NCBI GenBank assembly: GCA_963669435.1
Contig: OY770025.1
Location: forward strand, 2,232,001 to 2,296,000
Direction: 5' to 3'
From: CALJFL01 sp963669435
GTDB lineage: Bacteria > Pseudomonadota > Gammaproteobacteria > Pseudomonadales > Halieaceae
DNA length: 64,000 bases
A program made the position numbers and the translations under genes. This document shows positions 34,017 through 43,338 of this stretch, one piece after another. The first letter of the stretch is position 1. Each line of letters begins with the position of its first letter. The notes beneath the pieces were generated by a model. That model saw nothing but the letters and a program-made list of their open reading frames with translations. It ran no database searches and was not told where the DNA came from.

Positions 34017-35012
34017 ATGCCCCTAGACCCCGAATCCGTCCACATCTGGCGCAATGCCGACGGTGTCCACCATGTTGCCTGGGAAGCGAGCTCTGCGGAT
34101 GCCGAGATCCTGGTGGAGCCGCTGAGCGGCGAGGGACATGTCGAGTATCCCGCTTCCGGGCAGGCGCCGGTAAAGGTCACCGGTCTGGCCCGTGACAGTC
34201 AGCATCGATTTCGCGTGGATGATCAGCGGGGTAACCAGGTGGTCGCCGGGGAGCGCCGGCTTGGATTTCAAGGCGCACCGAACTTTCGCGACTTTGGTGG
34301 CTATGTCACCGAGGACGGGCGCAGGGTGAGATGGGGTTTCCTGTACCGCTCGGGCCAGCTGTCGACACTCAGTGATGAGGACCTGGCCTTGCTGGCCTCG
34401 TTGGAACTGGACCTGGTCTGCGATTTTCGCCGTGTAGAGGAACAGCTGAACGATCCCAACCGTTTGCCGGCGCAGAATACGCCGCGCACCGTGAGCCTGC
34501 CTATCGAGCCGGGTAGCAATGCGCGCTTCTTCGAAGAGGCCGAGCAGGGCTGGACCGGTCGGGACCCCATGTTCAATTTCATGGTGCATATTAACCACGA
34601 CTTCGCTGAATCCCAGAGCGAGACCTACGCGCGTATGTTCCGTGAAATTCTCGCTACTGACCAGGCGCGGTTCCTGGTGCACTGTGCCGCCGGCAAAGAT
34701 CGCACGGGTTTCGCCGTTGCCATTATTTTGCTGGCCCTGGGTGTTCCCCGGGACACGGTAATGCGTGACTACATGCTGACCCGACAGTTCTTTATTCCAG
34801 CCCATGAGCTGACGCGCATTCGCGGTAAGTACGATATGCAGCACGTGGAAGAGGAGGCCATTCTGCCGATGCTGGAAGTGCACGAGGTGTATTTGCAGCG
34901 CGCACTGGAGACCATCGACGAGCTACATGGCTCCGTCGATCGCTACCTGAGTGAGGCGATGGGTTTAAGCGAGGCGGATCTCGAAGAACTTCGTCGGCGC
35001 TACCTGGATTAG
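34017..35012 (+). CDS. Protein tyrosine phosphatase (Y_phosphatase3-like)
   Basis: Protein of 331 aa. Residues 1-80 form a small beta-rich N-terminal domain; the phosphatase domain starts at NFRDFGGYVTEDGRRVRWGFLYRSGQL and has the catalytic P-loop HCAAGKDRTG (222-231), with Cys223 and Arg229. A general acid may lie in the YMLTRQFF region or earlier. The family acts on phosphotyrosine or phosphoinositides; the substrate here is unknown. No export signal is seen. The ATG 34017 lacks a strong ribosome site, so the start is moderately certain. Confidence 0.88.
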   Translation: MPLDPESVHIWRNADGVHHVAWEASSADAEILVEPLSGEGHVEYPASGQAPVKVTGLARDSQHRFRVDDQRGNQVVAGERRLGFQGAPNFRDFGGYVTEDGRRVRWGFLYRSGQLSTLSDEDLALLASLELDLVCDFRRVEEQLNDPNRLPAQNTPRTVSLPIEPGSNARFFEEAEQGWTGRDPMFNFMVHINHDFAESQSETYARMFREILATDQARFLVHCAAGKDRTGFAVAIILLALGVPRDTVMRDYMLTRQFFIPAHELTRIRGKYDMQHVEEEAILPMLEVHEVYLQRALETIDELHGSVDRYLSEAMGLSEADLEELRRRYLD

Positions 35013-35034
35013 CACCCGCTCCGGGGTTGCCAGG

Positions 35035-35304
35035 TCAGCCCTGGCAGGCGGCCTTGGCGGCCCGAATTTGCTTCTTTTCGCAGCGGGTGCTTGCGACCTC
35101 GCCCACACACCACTTCCTCCGGTTGTCCCAGGCGGTCAGGGGAAGGCGTTTACCATCGGAACATTTCACCTCGTACGCCGAATAGGGTCGCCCCTCGCTG
35201 TCCTGGCCGCTGGCCTGGAAGGCGATGCTGGTGGGCTTGGCAGCCAGGCTGTGAGCCGAAAAGGCTATAAGTAGGCTGGCCGCGGCAATTTTGCTGCTGT
35301 TCAT
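35035..35304 (-). CDS. Small secreted cysteine-containing protein
   Basis: Unrecognised protein of 89 aa. It has a signal peptide (KIAAASLLIAFSAHSLA, cleaved near residue 22) and a mature part with four cysteines (in VKCSDG, KWCVGE, TRCEKK and AACQG) that probably form two disulfides in the periplasm. The start is ATG 35302-35304. The function cannot be told. Confidence 0.65.
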   Translation of the reverse strand: MNSSKIAAASLLIAFSAHSLAAKPTSIAFQASGQDSEGRPYSAYEVKCSDGKRLPLTAWDNRRKWCVGEVASTRCEKKQIRAAKAACQG

Positions 35305-35560
35305 GATTTGCACTGGGTTCCGATCTTGCTGTGCGCCGCAGATATTGGCGACTTTCGAAGGGTGCGCAGTATAGCGACGCTCGCGCAAGGGTTTAAGTTA
35401 GCATTTTGTAACGATGCGCGGTGCCGAGCGGGCTGAAGGCGAATTACGGCACATTCAACCCATTGATAAATAAAGAAAATATTGAAAATCCGGGGAGAGC
35501 GCGGCCACAGTCTGTGAGAGCCGCGCTGGTATGCAGTGAAATCTCTATCTACGACTACAA

Positions 35561-35785
35561 CTACAGGGACAGGAATAGAAATACCCAGCCGAGAATGGCC
35601 AGCATAATGGCGCCACCTGCCTTGTCGAGCCTGCCGAGTGCGTACAGGTAGGAGAGCGGTGGCAGCAGGAGCGTGCAAAGGCCCCAGCTGTAATCCTCAC
35701 GCCAGGAGTCGATCAGTAGTACCACCCAACTGGCAAACAGGGCGGCCACGCCAAATGTCATCAGTGTTGCGCTTGTCGCGTCCAT
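35561..35785 (-). CDS. Small inner-membrane protein
   Basis: Unrecognised protein of 74 aa with three hydrophobic segments (residues about 8-24, 35-50 and 58-74) and a short charged loop (DSWREDYS). A good ribosome site (AAGGAG) precedes ATG 35783-35785, which supports it as a gene. Confidence 0.65.
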   Translation of the reverse strand: MDATSATLMTFGVAALFASWVVLLIDSWREDYSWGLCTLLLPPLSYLYALGRLDKAGGAIMLAILGWVFLFLSL

Positions 35786-35971
35786 TGTGTCTCCTTTTCA
35801 TTCAATCAGCGTAGAGGCGGCGGCAGGGTAGCAGAAAGCGAGGCCCGAGGGCACCTCCGGGTTGTCGGCGCATTATACAGGGATACCAAGGTTGGTTCCC
35901 CCGCGGCTACGCGGATGACGTGGTGGCTGAATTTGGGTATGGTGTGGCGCTCCCCAAACGAGGAAAACGGC

Positions 35972-37120
35972 TTGACCGATCCCTATGCGGATATACGCCC
36001 CTACCGGGACGAAGAAGTACCCGCCGTATTAAACCAGTTGTTGTCTGACCAGGAGTTTCTGGACTCGGTGGCTGCCCTGCGATTGGGTTCCCTCGCCAAT
36101 GTAATGCCGTCATTGTGGCGCAAGCTGGTGCGCTTCTATCTCAATCGCCAACTGCGTGGCGTAGAAGATGTGCATGGCATGCAGATGGTAATCAAGAGTT
36201 ACATGGACAACATGATTACCCAGACCTCTGGCGGACTCACCGTGTCAGGACTGGACCAACTGGACCCGTCCCAGGCCTACCTGTTCATGAGCAACCACCG
36301 CGATATTGCCATGGACCCGGCGTTTACCAATTACGCACTGCACCTGAATGGTCACCAGACCATTCGCATTGCCATTGGTGACAATCTGCTGACCAAGCCC
36401 TGGGTGTCTGACCTGATGCGCCTTAACAAGAGCTTCCTGGTCAAACGCGGTGTCAGTGCGCCCCGTGAACTGCTGGCCGCCTCGAAAACGTTGTCCTCCT
36501 ATATTCAGTTCTCCATTCGCGAAGAAAATGCACCGGTGTGGATTGCCCAGCGCGAAGGACGGGCCAAGGACGGGCTGGATCGGACAGAGCCCGCTGTTAT
36601 TAAAATGTTGTCGCTGTCGCGCAACAAGGCCGAGCAGTCTTTTGCCGAGCACATTCGCGGGCTCAATATTGTACCGGTGGCGATCTCCTATGAACTGGAT
36701 CCCTGCGATGCATTGAAAGCGAACGAATTGCATGCGCGTGCAACCAGCGGCGACTATGAGAAGGGCGAGCAGGAAGATGTCGCCTCCATCGGTCAGGGGA
36801 TCGCCGGTGACAAGGGCCGAGTGCATGTCAATTTTGGTGCGGTGCTCGACGGTGAATTTGACTCAGCAGAGGCCGTTGCCGAGGAAGTTGACCGGCAGGT
36901 GATCGAAGGTTTTTGCTTGCATCCCACCAACTTGTTCGCCTATCGCCAGTTGCATGGCCAGGATGTGGACATTCCACCGGGACTCTCCCTGGAACAGGGT
37001 GATACCGATGAACAGGCTTTTACCGCTCGGATAGATGCATTAGCACCAGAGCACCGCCCTTACGCGCTGGCCATTTACGCCAATGCCGTGAGCAGTAAGC
37101 TCGCCCAGGCCGGGGTCTGA
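35972..37120 (+). CDS. PlsC-like glycerol-3-phosphate/lysophospholipid acyltransferase
   Basis: Protein of about 382 aa. The catalytic HX4D motif is seen in MSNHRDIAMDP, about 110 residues in, followed by a later IAQREGRAKDG block that fits the EGxxx motif. It probably transfers acyl chains to glycerol phosphate or a lysophospholipid at the membrane. The start is taken as TTG 35972, with GAGGA at 35960-35964; ATG 35939 and an earlier codon at 35915 are alternatives. The DinG gene starts eight bases after its stop, so the two are probably one operon. Confidence 0.8.
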   Translation: MTDPYADIRPYRDEEVPAVLNQLLSDQEFLDSVAALRLGSLANVMPSLWRKLVRFYLNRQLRGVEDVHGMQMVIKSYMDNMITQTSGGLTVSGLDQLDPSQAYLFMSNHRDIAMDPAFTNYALHLNGHQTIRIAIGDNLLTKPWVSDLMRLNKSFLVKRGVSAPRELLAASKTLSSYIQFSIREENAPVWIAQREGRAKDGLDRTEPAVIKMLSLSRNKAEQSFAEHIRGLNIVPVAISYELDPCDALKANELHARATSGDYEKGEQEDVASIGQGIAGDKGRVHVNFGAVLDGEFDSAEAVAEEVDRQVIEGFCLHPTNLFAYRQLHGQDVDIPPGLSLEQGDTDEQAFTARIDALAPEHRPYALAIYANAVSSKLAQAGV

Positions 37121-37128
37121 CCGGACCT

Positions 37129-39264
37129 TTGCTCAGCGAGGAACTGAAAGACCAGATCCGTGAGGCCTATGGGGCCATTATGGAAACCAAGGGCCTGACC
37201 CCGCGCTGGGGCCAGCGCCAGATGATCGCCGAAATTGCCAACACGCTGGCGAAAATCCCCGGCCCCGGTGCGGCCCCTTCGAACGGAGCCGCGGTCTGTG
37301 TTATTGAGGCGGGCACCGGTACCGGCAAGACCATTGCCTACTCGGTAGCGGCCATTCCCATCGCCAGGGCTATGGGTAAGCGGCTGGTGGTTTGCACCGC
37401 CACCGTGGCCTTGCAGGAACAGTTCGTCAACAAAGACCTGCCCGATATCAGGCACAGCAGTGGCCTGGAATTCAGCTATGTGCTTGCCAAGGGCCGTCGC
37501 CGGTATGTCTGCCTGTCGAAGTTGGACCGCATGCTGGTCAGTGGCCAGGGAGCGAACGACGCTCTACCCCTGTATCCCGATGAATTGGCGACATCCGTCG
37601 GTGCAGACGCGCTCCCCGTATACAACGGCATGATCGATGCGCTGGGGCGAGGGCAGTGGGACGGCGACCGGGACAATTGGCCTGAGGCGATAGCCGACGA
37701 TGTCTGGTTTGCGGTGACCACAGATCACAGCCAGTGCAGCGGCAGGCGTTGTCCCAATATCGCACAGTGCAGTTTTTATCGCGCGCGGGATGAACTGCAA
37801 ACGGCAGACATTATCGTGACCAACCATGACCTGGCCTTGTCCGACCTGGCGCTGGGTGGCGGCGCGATCCTCTCGGACCCGGGGGACAGCATCTATATCT
37901 TTGACGAAGGCCATCACCTGCCTGACAAAGCCCTGTCACACTTTTCAGGTTTCTGTCGCTTACACACCACCATCCAGTGGCTGGGAGAGAGCAGGAAGTT
38001 GTTGGTACAGGCCGCTCCGGCGCTGGCTAAGATGACGTCGCTGCAGCGGCCGTTGGAACAGCTTCCCGCAGAGATGGAGGAGGCCGCTGCCGCGTTACAG
38101 GTGGTGGAGCAGCAGGTGTCTGCGCTGTTCGAAGACATTGAAGTGGATGAGCGCCGTGACGACCAGCAACTGCGGTTCGAGCACGGCCACGTACCCCATG
38201 AACTGTTAGTGCCTGCACAGGGTCTGGTTATGCAGTTCCAGAAGCTGGTGCTGAATCTGTCGCGTATGGAGGAAGAACTGGAAGCTGCGCTGGAAGACGA
38301 TGTCGCCGAGATGGACAAGACAGACATCGAAACCTGGCACCTTAATATTGGTGCCATGCTGGGGCGTGCGGAGGGCAACCTTGCGCTCTGGCAGGAGTAC
38401 GCTGTTACCGGTGAGGACGACATGCCACCCAAGGCGCGCTGGATCGTGATGCTCAATAGTAATGGTCAGTTTGGCTTCGACCTGCGCTGCAGCCCCATTC
38501 TTGCCGCAGATATCCTCCAGGATTATTTGTGGTCCTGTGCGGCGGGGGTGGTGGTGACCTCGGCGACTATAACCGCGCTCAACTCCTTCGAAAGATTCAG
38601 GTTGCACTCCGGGGCGCCCGTCGACGCGGCCTACAAAGTGGTGGCCAGCCCATTCGATTATGCCAGCGCCACTTTCAATGTTCCGGCGATGGACTGTGAC
38701 CCCGGCGATGCCCAGGCCCATACCCAGGCAATTGTCGAGCAGTTGCCCCATCTACTGGACCGTGACGAAGGTACCCTCGTGTTGTTTTCCTCCCGCCGGC
38801 AGATGTTGGATGTCCACCAGGGCGTGACAGCCAGCTTTGGCGATCAGTTATTGATGCAGGGTGATTACAGCAAGCAGGAGATACTGCGCCGCCACCGCCT
38901 GGCGATTGATGAGGGGCGCGGTAGTGTGATTTTCGGGCTGGCCAGCTTTGCCGAAGGGGTCGACCTGCCCGGTGATTACTGTCGCCATGTGGTTATCGCC
39001 AAGATTCCCTTCGCCGTACCAGACAGCCCTCTGGAGGCCGCGTTGGCTGAGTGGGTTGAGGCAGAGGGCCGCAATGCCTTCATGGAAATCAGTGTGCCCG
39101 ACGCCGCCCTACGCCTGGTGCAGGCCAGTGGGCGCCTGCTGCGCACCGAGCAGGATACCGGGCGCGTTACCTTGCTGGATCGTCGCATTGTCACCCGCCG
39201 ATACGGCAGCGCTATCCTCGATTCCCTGCCGCCATTCCGCCGCCAACTCGCTGGAGGTCCCTGA
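37129..39264 (+). CDS. dinG: ATP-dependent DNA helicase DinG
   Basis: XPD-like superfamily 2 helicase of 711 aa. Walker A is AGTGTGKT (61-68). Four cysteines (C128, C203, C208, C214) make the iron-sulfur cluster site, the DEAH-type box reads DEGH (259-262), and the C-terminal motifs SFAEGVDLPGDY and QASGRLLRTEQDTGRV match E. coli DinG, which resolves R-loops, D-loops and G-quadruplexes. The start is TTG 37129. Confidence 0.93.
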   Translation: MLSEELKDQIREAYGAIMETKGLTPRWGQRQMIAEIANTLAKIPGPGAAPSNGAAVCVIEAGTGTGKTIAYSVAAIPIARAMGKRLVVCTATVALQEQFVNKDLPDIRHSSGLEFSYVLAKGRRRYVCLSKLDRMLVSGQGANDALPLYPDELATSVGADALPVYNGMIDALGRGQWDGDRDNWPEAIADDVWFAVTTDHSQCSGRRCPNIAQCSFYRARDELQTADIIVTNHDLALSDLALGGGAILSDPGDSIYIFDEGHHLPDKALSHFSGFCRLHTTIQWLGESRKLLVQAAPALAKMTSLQRPLEQLPAEMEEAAAALQVVEQQVSALFEDIEVDERRDDQQLRFEHGHVPHELLVPAQGLVMQFQKLVLNLSRMEEELEAALEDDVAEMDKTDIETWHLNIGAMLGRAEGNLALWQEYAVTGEDDMPPKARWIVMLNSNGQFGFDLRCSPILAADILQDYLWSCAAGVVVTSATITALNSFERFRLHSGAPVDAAYKVVASPFDYASATFNVPAMDCDPGDAQAHTQAIVEQLPHLLDRDEGTLVLFSSRRQMLDVHQGVTASFGDQLLMQGDYSKQEILRRHRLAIDEGRGSVIFGLASFAEGVDLPGDYCRHVVIAKIPFAVPDSPLEAALAEWVEAEGRNAFMEISVPDAALRLVQASGRLLRTEQDTGRVTLLDRRIVTRRYGSAILDSLPPFRRQLAGGP

Positions 39265-39462
39265 GTCGGCGCTGCTCCAGCTAATTTTCCGCTCGATACA
39301 CGATCCGGTTAGGTCCCGCTGTTAGGCTCTGCTCATGAGCTTGCATTTATCGAATGATAATTCCATCCTTATGCGGCTCGAGATATTTCCGCAGCGCCGG
39401 AGCCAATGTCGGCCAGCCTGGACCAGGGTGCATTCAAGCCAATTTGATCAGGAGTACTATTC

Positions 39463-39984
39463 ATGTCCACCTCACTTTATGACCTGAGTGTCGCCTCTTA
39501 CCTGCAGACCCTGGGTGGTGTTGCCCATGTGCTGGAGATGGGGGAGAAGTATGCCGCCGAGAACGGCATTGAACTTGACGACATCGTCCGCTACAAGCTG
39601 CGCGAAGATATGGCCCCCTTCAGCTTCCAGCTGATCTCGGTTTGGCACCATTCCATGGGTGCTGTGAAGGGACTGAAAGACCGTTTGTTTCAGCCTCCGC
39701 CAAAAATGAGCGATCTGGACTACGAAAAGCTGAAAGGCCTGGTACAGGAAGCAACGGAAAGTTTGCAGGGTGAATCACGGGAAGAGATCGATGCCCTGGC
39801 TGACCAGCCAATGGTTTTCAAGCTGGGCGATCGCGAAATCCCGTTTACCACCGACGACTTCATCATGTCGTTTTCACTGCCCAACTTTTACTTCCACGCC
39901 ACCACGACCTACGTGGTGCTGCGCGAACTCGGTGTTCCCCTGGGGAAAATGGATTACCTGGGGCAGCTGCGGTTAAACATGTAG
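39463..39984 (+). CDS. DUF1993 family protein
   Basis: Protein of 173 aa, helical, with the family look of DUF1993 (a DinB-like four-helix bundle): MSTSLYDLSVASYLQTLGGVAHVLEMGEKYA, MAPFSFQLISVW, and SLPNFYFHATTTYVVLRELGVPLGKMDYLG at the end. The function is unknown. The start ATG has AGGAG upstream. The GST gene starts 16 bp later. Confidence 0.88.
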   Translation: MSTSLYDLSVASYLQTLGGVAHVLEMGEKYAAENGIELDDIVRYKLREDMAPFSFQLISVWHHSMGAVKGLKDRLFQPPPKMSDLDYEKLKGLVQEATESLQGESREEIDALADQPMVFKLGDREIPFTTDDFIMSFSLPNFYFHATTTYVVLRELGVPLGKMDYLGQLRLNM

Positions 39985-40000
39985 CAGGCAGGAGAAACCT

Positions 40001-40735
40001 ATGACGATGGAACTGTGGACCTCGGCCACCCCTAATGGTTGGAAGGTCACGATCATGCTGGAAGAGTTGAAGGAGGCGGGCATAGACCTTCCCGAGGTGA
40101 AGGTAATCCCCATCGACCTGTTTCAGCGTGAGCAGTTCTCGGAAGCCTTCACTGCGGTCAATCCCAACCAGAAGATTCCCGGTCTGCGCGATGGCGACAG
40201 GACGCTGATGGAGAGTTGTGCCATCCTCATGTACCTGGCGGAAAAGTACCCGTCCCCGCTGTTGCCCGCGGACGATCGGCGTTGGGATGTCATCCAGTGG
40301 TTGATCTGGCAGGTGGGCGGTATTGGCCCCGCTTTTGGCAACAAGCTTGCCTATACCCGGTACATGGATGATGTGCCGGCCGAGCAAAAGTCGCACCCGC
40401 TGGAGCGTTTCAGCAATGAGGCCCAACGACTGTTGCGGGTGCTGAACAAACAGCTCGAGGGGCGTGATTACATTTGCGGCGATGACTTCACGATAGCGGA
40501 TATTGCCTGCTATCCCTGGGTGCGCGGCTGGAAGTGGAGCAAGGTGGATATCACCGGGCACGCCAACGTGGTGGCCTGGGTTGAGCGCGTGCGTGCGCGC
40601 CCGGCGGTGGAGCGCGGCCTGGCCTATGGACTGGATCGCTCGGAGATTGACAGCTGGAGTGATGCTACCCGTAAGCGCTATGCCAGTGGTGGGGCATCAA
40701 TAGCCTCCAACGAGAGCATTGCGTCCGACGCGTGA
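40001..40735 (+). CDS. Glutathione S-transferase family protein (YfcG-like)
   Basis: Protein of 244 aa. The N-terminal thioredoxin-like domain has TSATPNGWKVTIMLEEL, NPNQKIPGL and LMESCAILMYLAEKY (the glutathione-binding ES pair); the C-terminal helical domain has DYICGDDFTIADIACYPWV with the capping motif. The layout fits the Ure2p/YfcG group that reduces disulfides using glutathione. It is probably co-transcribed with the DUF1993 gene. Confidence 0.9.
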   Translation: MTMELWTSATPNGWKVTIMLEELKEAGIDLPEVKVIPIDLFQREQFSEAFTAVNPNQKIPGLRDGDRTLMESCAILMYLAEKYPSPLLPADDRRWDVIQWLIWQVGGIGPAFGNKLAYTRYMDDVPAEQKSHPLERFSNEAQRLLRVLNKQLEGRDYICGDDFTIADIACYPWVRGWKWSKVDITGHANVVAWVERVRARPAVERGLAYGLDRSEIDSWSDATRKRYASGGASIASNESIASDA

Positions 40736-40837
40736 TGCACAACATGGCTTTTCCGCAACAAGCTGGCGTTGTAAGTTTTATGTTATTTTGGCTGGCCGCA
40801 CCTGCCCGAGCAGGTTCTTGTCACGTGAGGTAGCAGT

Positions 40838-41287
40838 TTGAGTAAATATCATCTGGCTCAGATTAATATCGCGAAAGCCCGAGGCACCCGTGACAGCGAA
40901 GTGATGCAAGGTTTTATGGCGCGTCTGGATGAAATCAATGCGATTGCCGACAAGTCCGAGGGTTTTGTTTGGCGGTTACAAACGGAGGAGGGCGATGCCA
41001 CCGCTATCCAGGCATTCGATGATCCACTGTTGCTGGTGAATGTCAGTGTCTGGACCGACCTCGACGCGTTGAAAGCCTTTGTCTACAAATCAATTCACGT
41101 TGAGTTACTACAGGACCGGGAAGCATGGTTCGAAAAGATGCTGGAGTCGCACCAGGCACTGTGGTGGGTTCCCGCTGGCCATCTTCCTTCGGTCGAGGAG
41201 GCGAAGGAAAAGCTGGAGTATCTGCAGGCAAACGGTCCCAGTGAAGTAGCGTTTAGTTTCGCCAGGTCATTTGACCCGCCGGGTTAA
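40838..41287 (+). CDS. DUF3291 family protein
   Basis: Protein of 149 aa with a dimeric alpha-beta barrel look: YHLAQINIAKARG at the start, EGFVWRL, LVNVSVWTDLDALKAFVYKSIHVELL and ALWWVPAGHLPSVEEAKEKLEYLQ. It may act as a small monooxygenase-like or stress protein; the role is unknown. It starts with TTG 40838 behind GTGAGG. Confidence 0.85.
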   Translation: MSKYHLAQINIAKARGTRDSEVMQGFMARLDEINAIADKSEGFVWRLQTEEGDATAIQAFDDPLLLVNVSVWTDLDALKAFVYKSIHVELLQDREAWFEKMLESHQALWWVPAGHLPSVEEAKEKLEYLQANGPSEVAFSFARSFDPPG

Positions 41288-41342
41288 AGATTACCTGTTA
41301 ACGCGGCTTATCCATTGGTCGATTGTGAAGAGTGAAGCAAAA

Positions 41343-41996
41343 ATGGTGAAAACCGTTCAGACCCTGTTTGTTGCCCTGTTATCTTTCGTCGCTGCGGAAG
41401 TAACCGCCGCAGATTTTTGTGATGTGCAGGGTCAAAACCTGATCAAGGATCCAACCTTCAGCCAGCAAAGACCCAGTGGTGGGCTTACCCACTGGCTCAG
41501 CCTGCAGCATGCGGGTGAACCTTCCTATGAGCACTTCACGGAAAAGGGTGTCTTTACGGTAACGCGCGTGGGGCCTCAACCGGGGTTCATATTCAAACAG
41601 CGCGTCGATTTGGCACCAGAGTCCGGGGCTAAGTTAGCCTTCTATGCGGAACTGGAGTTTGACTTGACTGCCTCCACCTCAACGTTCCAGGCCATGCGCC
41701 ATGGGGGTGGTCTGGCGGTTACCGCCAGGTCCCAAAAAAATGGTCAGGGCAGGGTTTTGATGGACGCCTCCCTGCTCAATACTCCCAGGCTCGGTAACCT
41801 GGAGTGGCACCCCGTCCAAGTTGTGGTCGCACTTCCCGAAGGTACCCGGTCTGTCGAGGCTGGATTTCGGCTGGAGGCAGACGGTGTACTTAAAGTGCGC
41901 AATCCCAAGTTGCAGTATGTGGATGAGTCTGAAAAGCCTTGCGAAGTTACGCCCGGGGCGAATATGTTTGAGGTGAAAAAATCAGGGCTGCGTTAG
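41343..41996 (+). CDS. Secreted protein of unknown function
   Basis: Protein of 217 aa, not recognised. It has a signal peptide (VKTVQTLFVALLSFVAAEVTAA, cleaved near residue 22) and a mature beta-rich part that looks like a carbohydrate-binding or jelly-roll fold (LIKDPTFSQQRPSGGLTHW opens it, as in CBM-like modules). No catalytic motif is seen. It is the first of several exported proteins of unknown role in this region. Confidence 0.65.
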   Translation: MVKTVQTLFVALLSFVAAEVTAADFCDVQGQNLIKDPTFSQQRPSGGLTHWLSLQHAGEPSYEHFTEKGVFTVTRVGPQPGFIFKQRVDLAPESGAKLAFYAELEFDLTASTSTFQAMRHGGGLAVTARSQKNGQGRVLMDASLLNTPRLGNLEWHPVQVVVALPEGTRSVEAGFRLEADGVLKVRNPKLQYVDESEKPCEVTPGANMFEVKKSGLR

Positions 41997-42036
41997 CCCC
42001 CAGGCTTTGCTGGTCGAGAAGAGAGCGTTTCGGCGT

Positions 42037-43257
42037 TTACTGTGTATCTACCTGAGGCCGCTCTGCGGGCAGCAAGGCCAGAGCTTCGGTTTCGCATAAA
42101 AGTTCCGGGCGACACACAAGGGCCTCGACTATTGCGTTGGGAAATCCCTCGTAGCCAGCCTCCTGAAATTTCTGCTGCAGGCGTGTGGCGTCCTCCGGAT
42201 GTTTGACATAAGTAATTGCCGAGGTGATGTCGCTAAATTTCGCGCCCTGCTGCTCCAATAGCCCCGCCACATTGATGAGCATGCGATCAACCTGGGCCTC
42301 GAAGTCGTCCACATAAACGGTTGCCCCGGTTTCGTCGAGGCTCGCCGTTCCGGAGATGTGCAGCGACACCCGATTGGATTCCGCTACGCGCATACCCCGG
42401 GAAAAGTCGGAACCGTAAACCGGTGCTTCATTTAAGGTTGGAGTGGTCATCACCGTCCTGAGCGGCGGCTCGGCGCCCTTAACCGCATAGAACCCAAGGC
42501 TAAGCATATGCTTCTCCGCGCTCAGTCCCGCACCGATCCCGGTGCTTGCCGGAATCGGATCTACCCCATGCGCTTCAAAAAATTCTCGCCTTGCACGATT
42601 GAAACCCGCATAGTCACGCTCCATCTCGGGTAGGTAAATCCACGTTCGCATCACATCGCGAAAGGCCATGCCCGCCTGCTGCAACAAGTCTTCGGCAACA
42701 GCAAACATGGCGTGGGTCTGTTCGTAGGAGTCGTCACCTTGTCCATACAGGGCACCCGCGTAGAGTCGCCTTTCGTTTTCGACGCTAATCTGGAGGCCAC
42801 GCATCCGAGCGCACTCTGTACACTCGCAGGCGGTTGTTGCTTTAAAGTTGACGGACTCCCCAGAAGATTGATGAGGTATCACTGCTTGCAGCTGTAATTC
42901 GAAGCAGGCGCCGTGGGCTAGTGGCGGCTGCTCGATTTCAGTTGTCGCCGGTTTATGGGAGGCGTTACCCGCTGCAGCGAGCGTGCGTTCACGTCCCGCC
43001 CGAACAGGCCCCAGGTTCGCCTGAAGGTCGCGTAGAAAAACTATCTCGGATACGACTGACCGGAAACTACCGCCGTTTTGTACAAGCACATCCAGGATTG
43101 CTCGATAAGCTGCCTCGGACTGCTCAGTCGTGTCGCGGGTATCTGGATCAGGCCGACAGTTAAAAATCAGCTCAAGGGCGTGAGGGCCTTCCAGGCGTTT
43201 CAGCGTAATTGAGCATCCACGGGATTCGATGATATCGGCAGGGGTGTGTGCTGGCAC
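42037..43257 (-). CDS. RidA/YjgF-like protein, two-domain (possible chorismatase-like)
   Basis: Protein of 406 aa with a RidA-like fold in its C-terminal half (HISGTASLDETG, then QVDRMLINVAGLLEQQGAKFSDITSAITYVKHPEDA) and a second related half before it (AMFAVAEDLLQQAGMAFRDVMRTWIYLPEM). Two linked YjgF-like domains of this size occur in FkbO/Hyg5/XanB2 chorismatases; active-site identity could not be checked, so a plain RidA-type imine hydrolase remains possible. There is an unusual cysteine pair in CECTEC. The start is GTG 43257 behind GAGGAT. Confidence 0.7.
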   Translation of the reverse strand: MPAHTPADIIESRGCSITLKRLEGPHALELIFNCRPDPDTRDTTEQSEAAYRAILDVLVQNGGSFRSVVSEIVFLRDLQANLGPVRAGRERTLAAAGNASHKPATTEIEQPPLAHGACFELQLQAVIPHQSSGESVNFKATTACECTECARMRGLQISVENERRLYAGALYGQGDDSYEQTHAMFAVAEDLLQQAGMAFRDVMRTWIYLPEMERDYAGFNRARREFFEAHGVDPIPASTGIGAGLSAEKHMLSLGFYAVKGAEPPLRTVMTTPTLNEAPVYGSDFSRGMRVAESNRVSLHISGTASLDETGATVYVDDFEAQVDRMLINVAGLLEQQGAKFSDITSAITYVKHPEDATRLQQKFQEAGYEGFPNAIVEALVCRPELLCETEALALLPAERPQVDTQ

Positions 43258-43338
43258 TTCGATCCTCAGACCGGCTAGCTATCGGAAACTCCCCAGCTTT
43301 TGACGCCAGGGAGCTATTTCAAGTAGTTCGCGAGACTG

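Noticed and set aside
34023..34883. Minus-strand frame opposite the phosphatase
   Set aside because: Shadow frame; the plus-strand protein has the full phosphatase P-loop.
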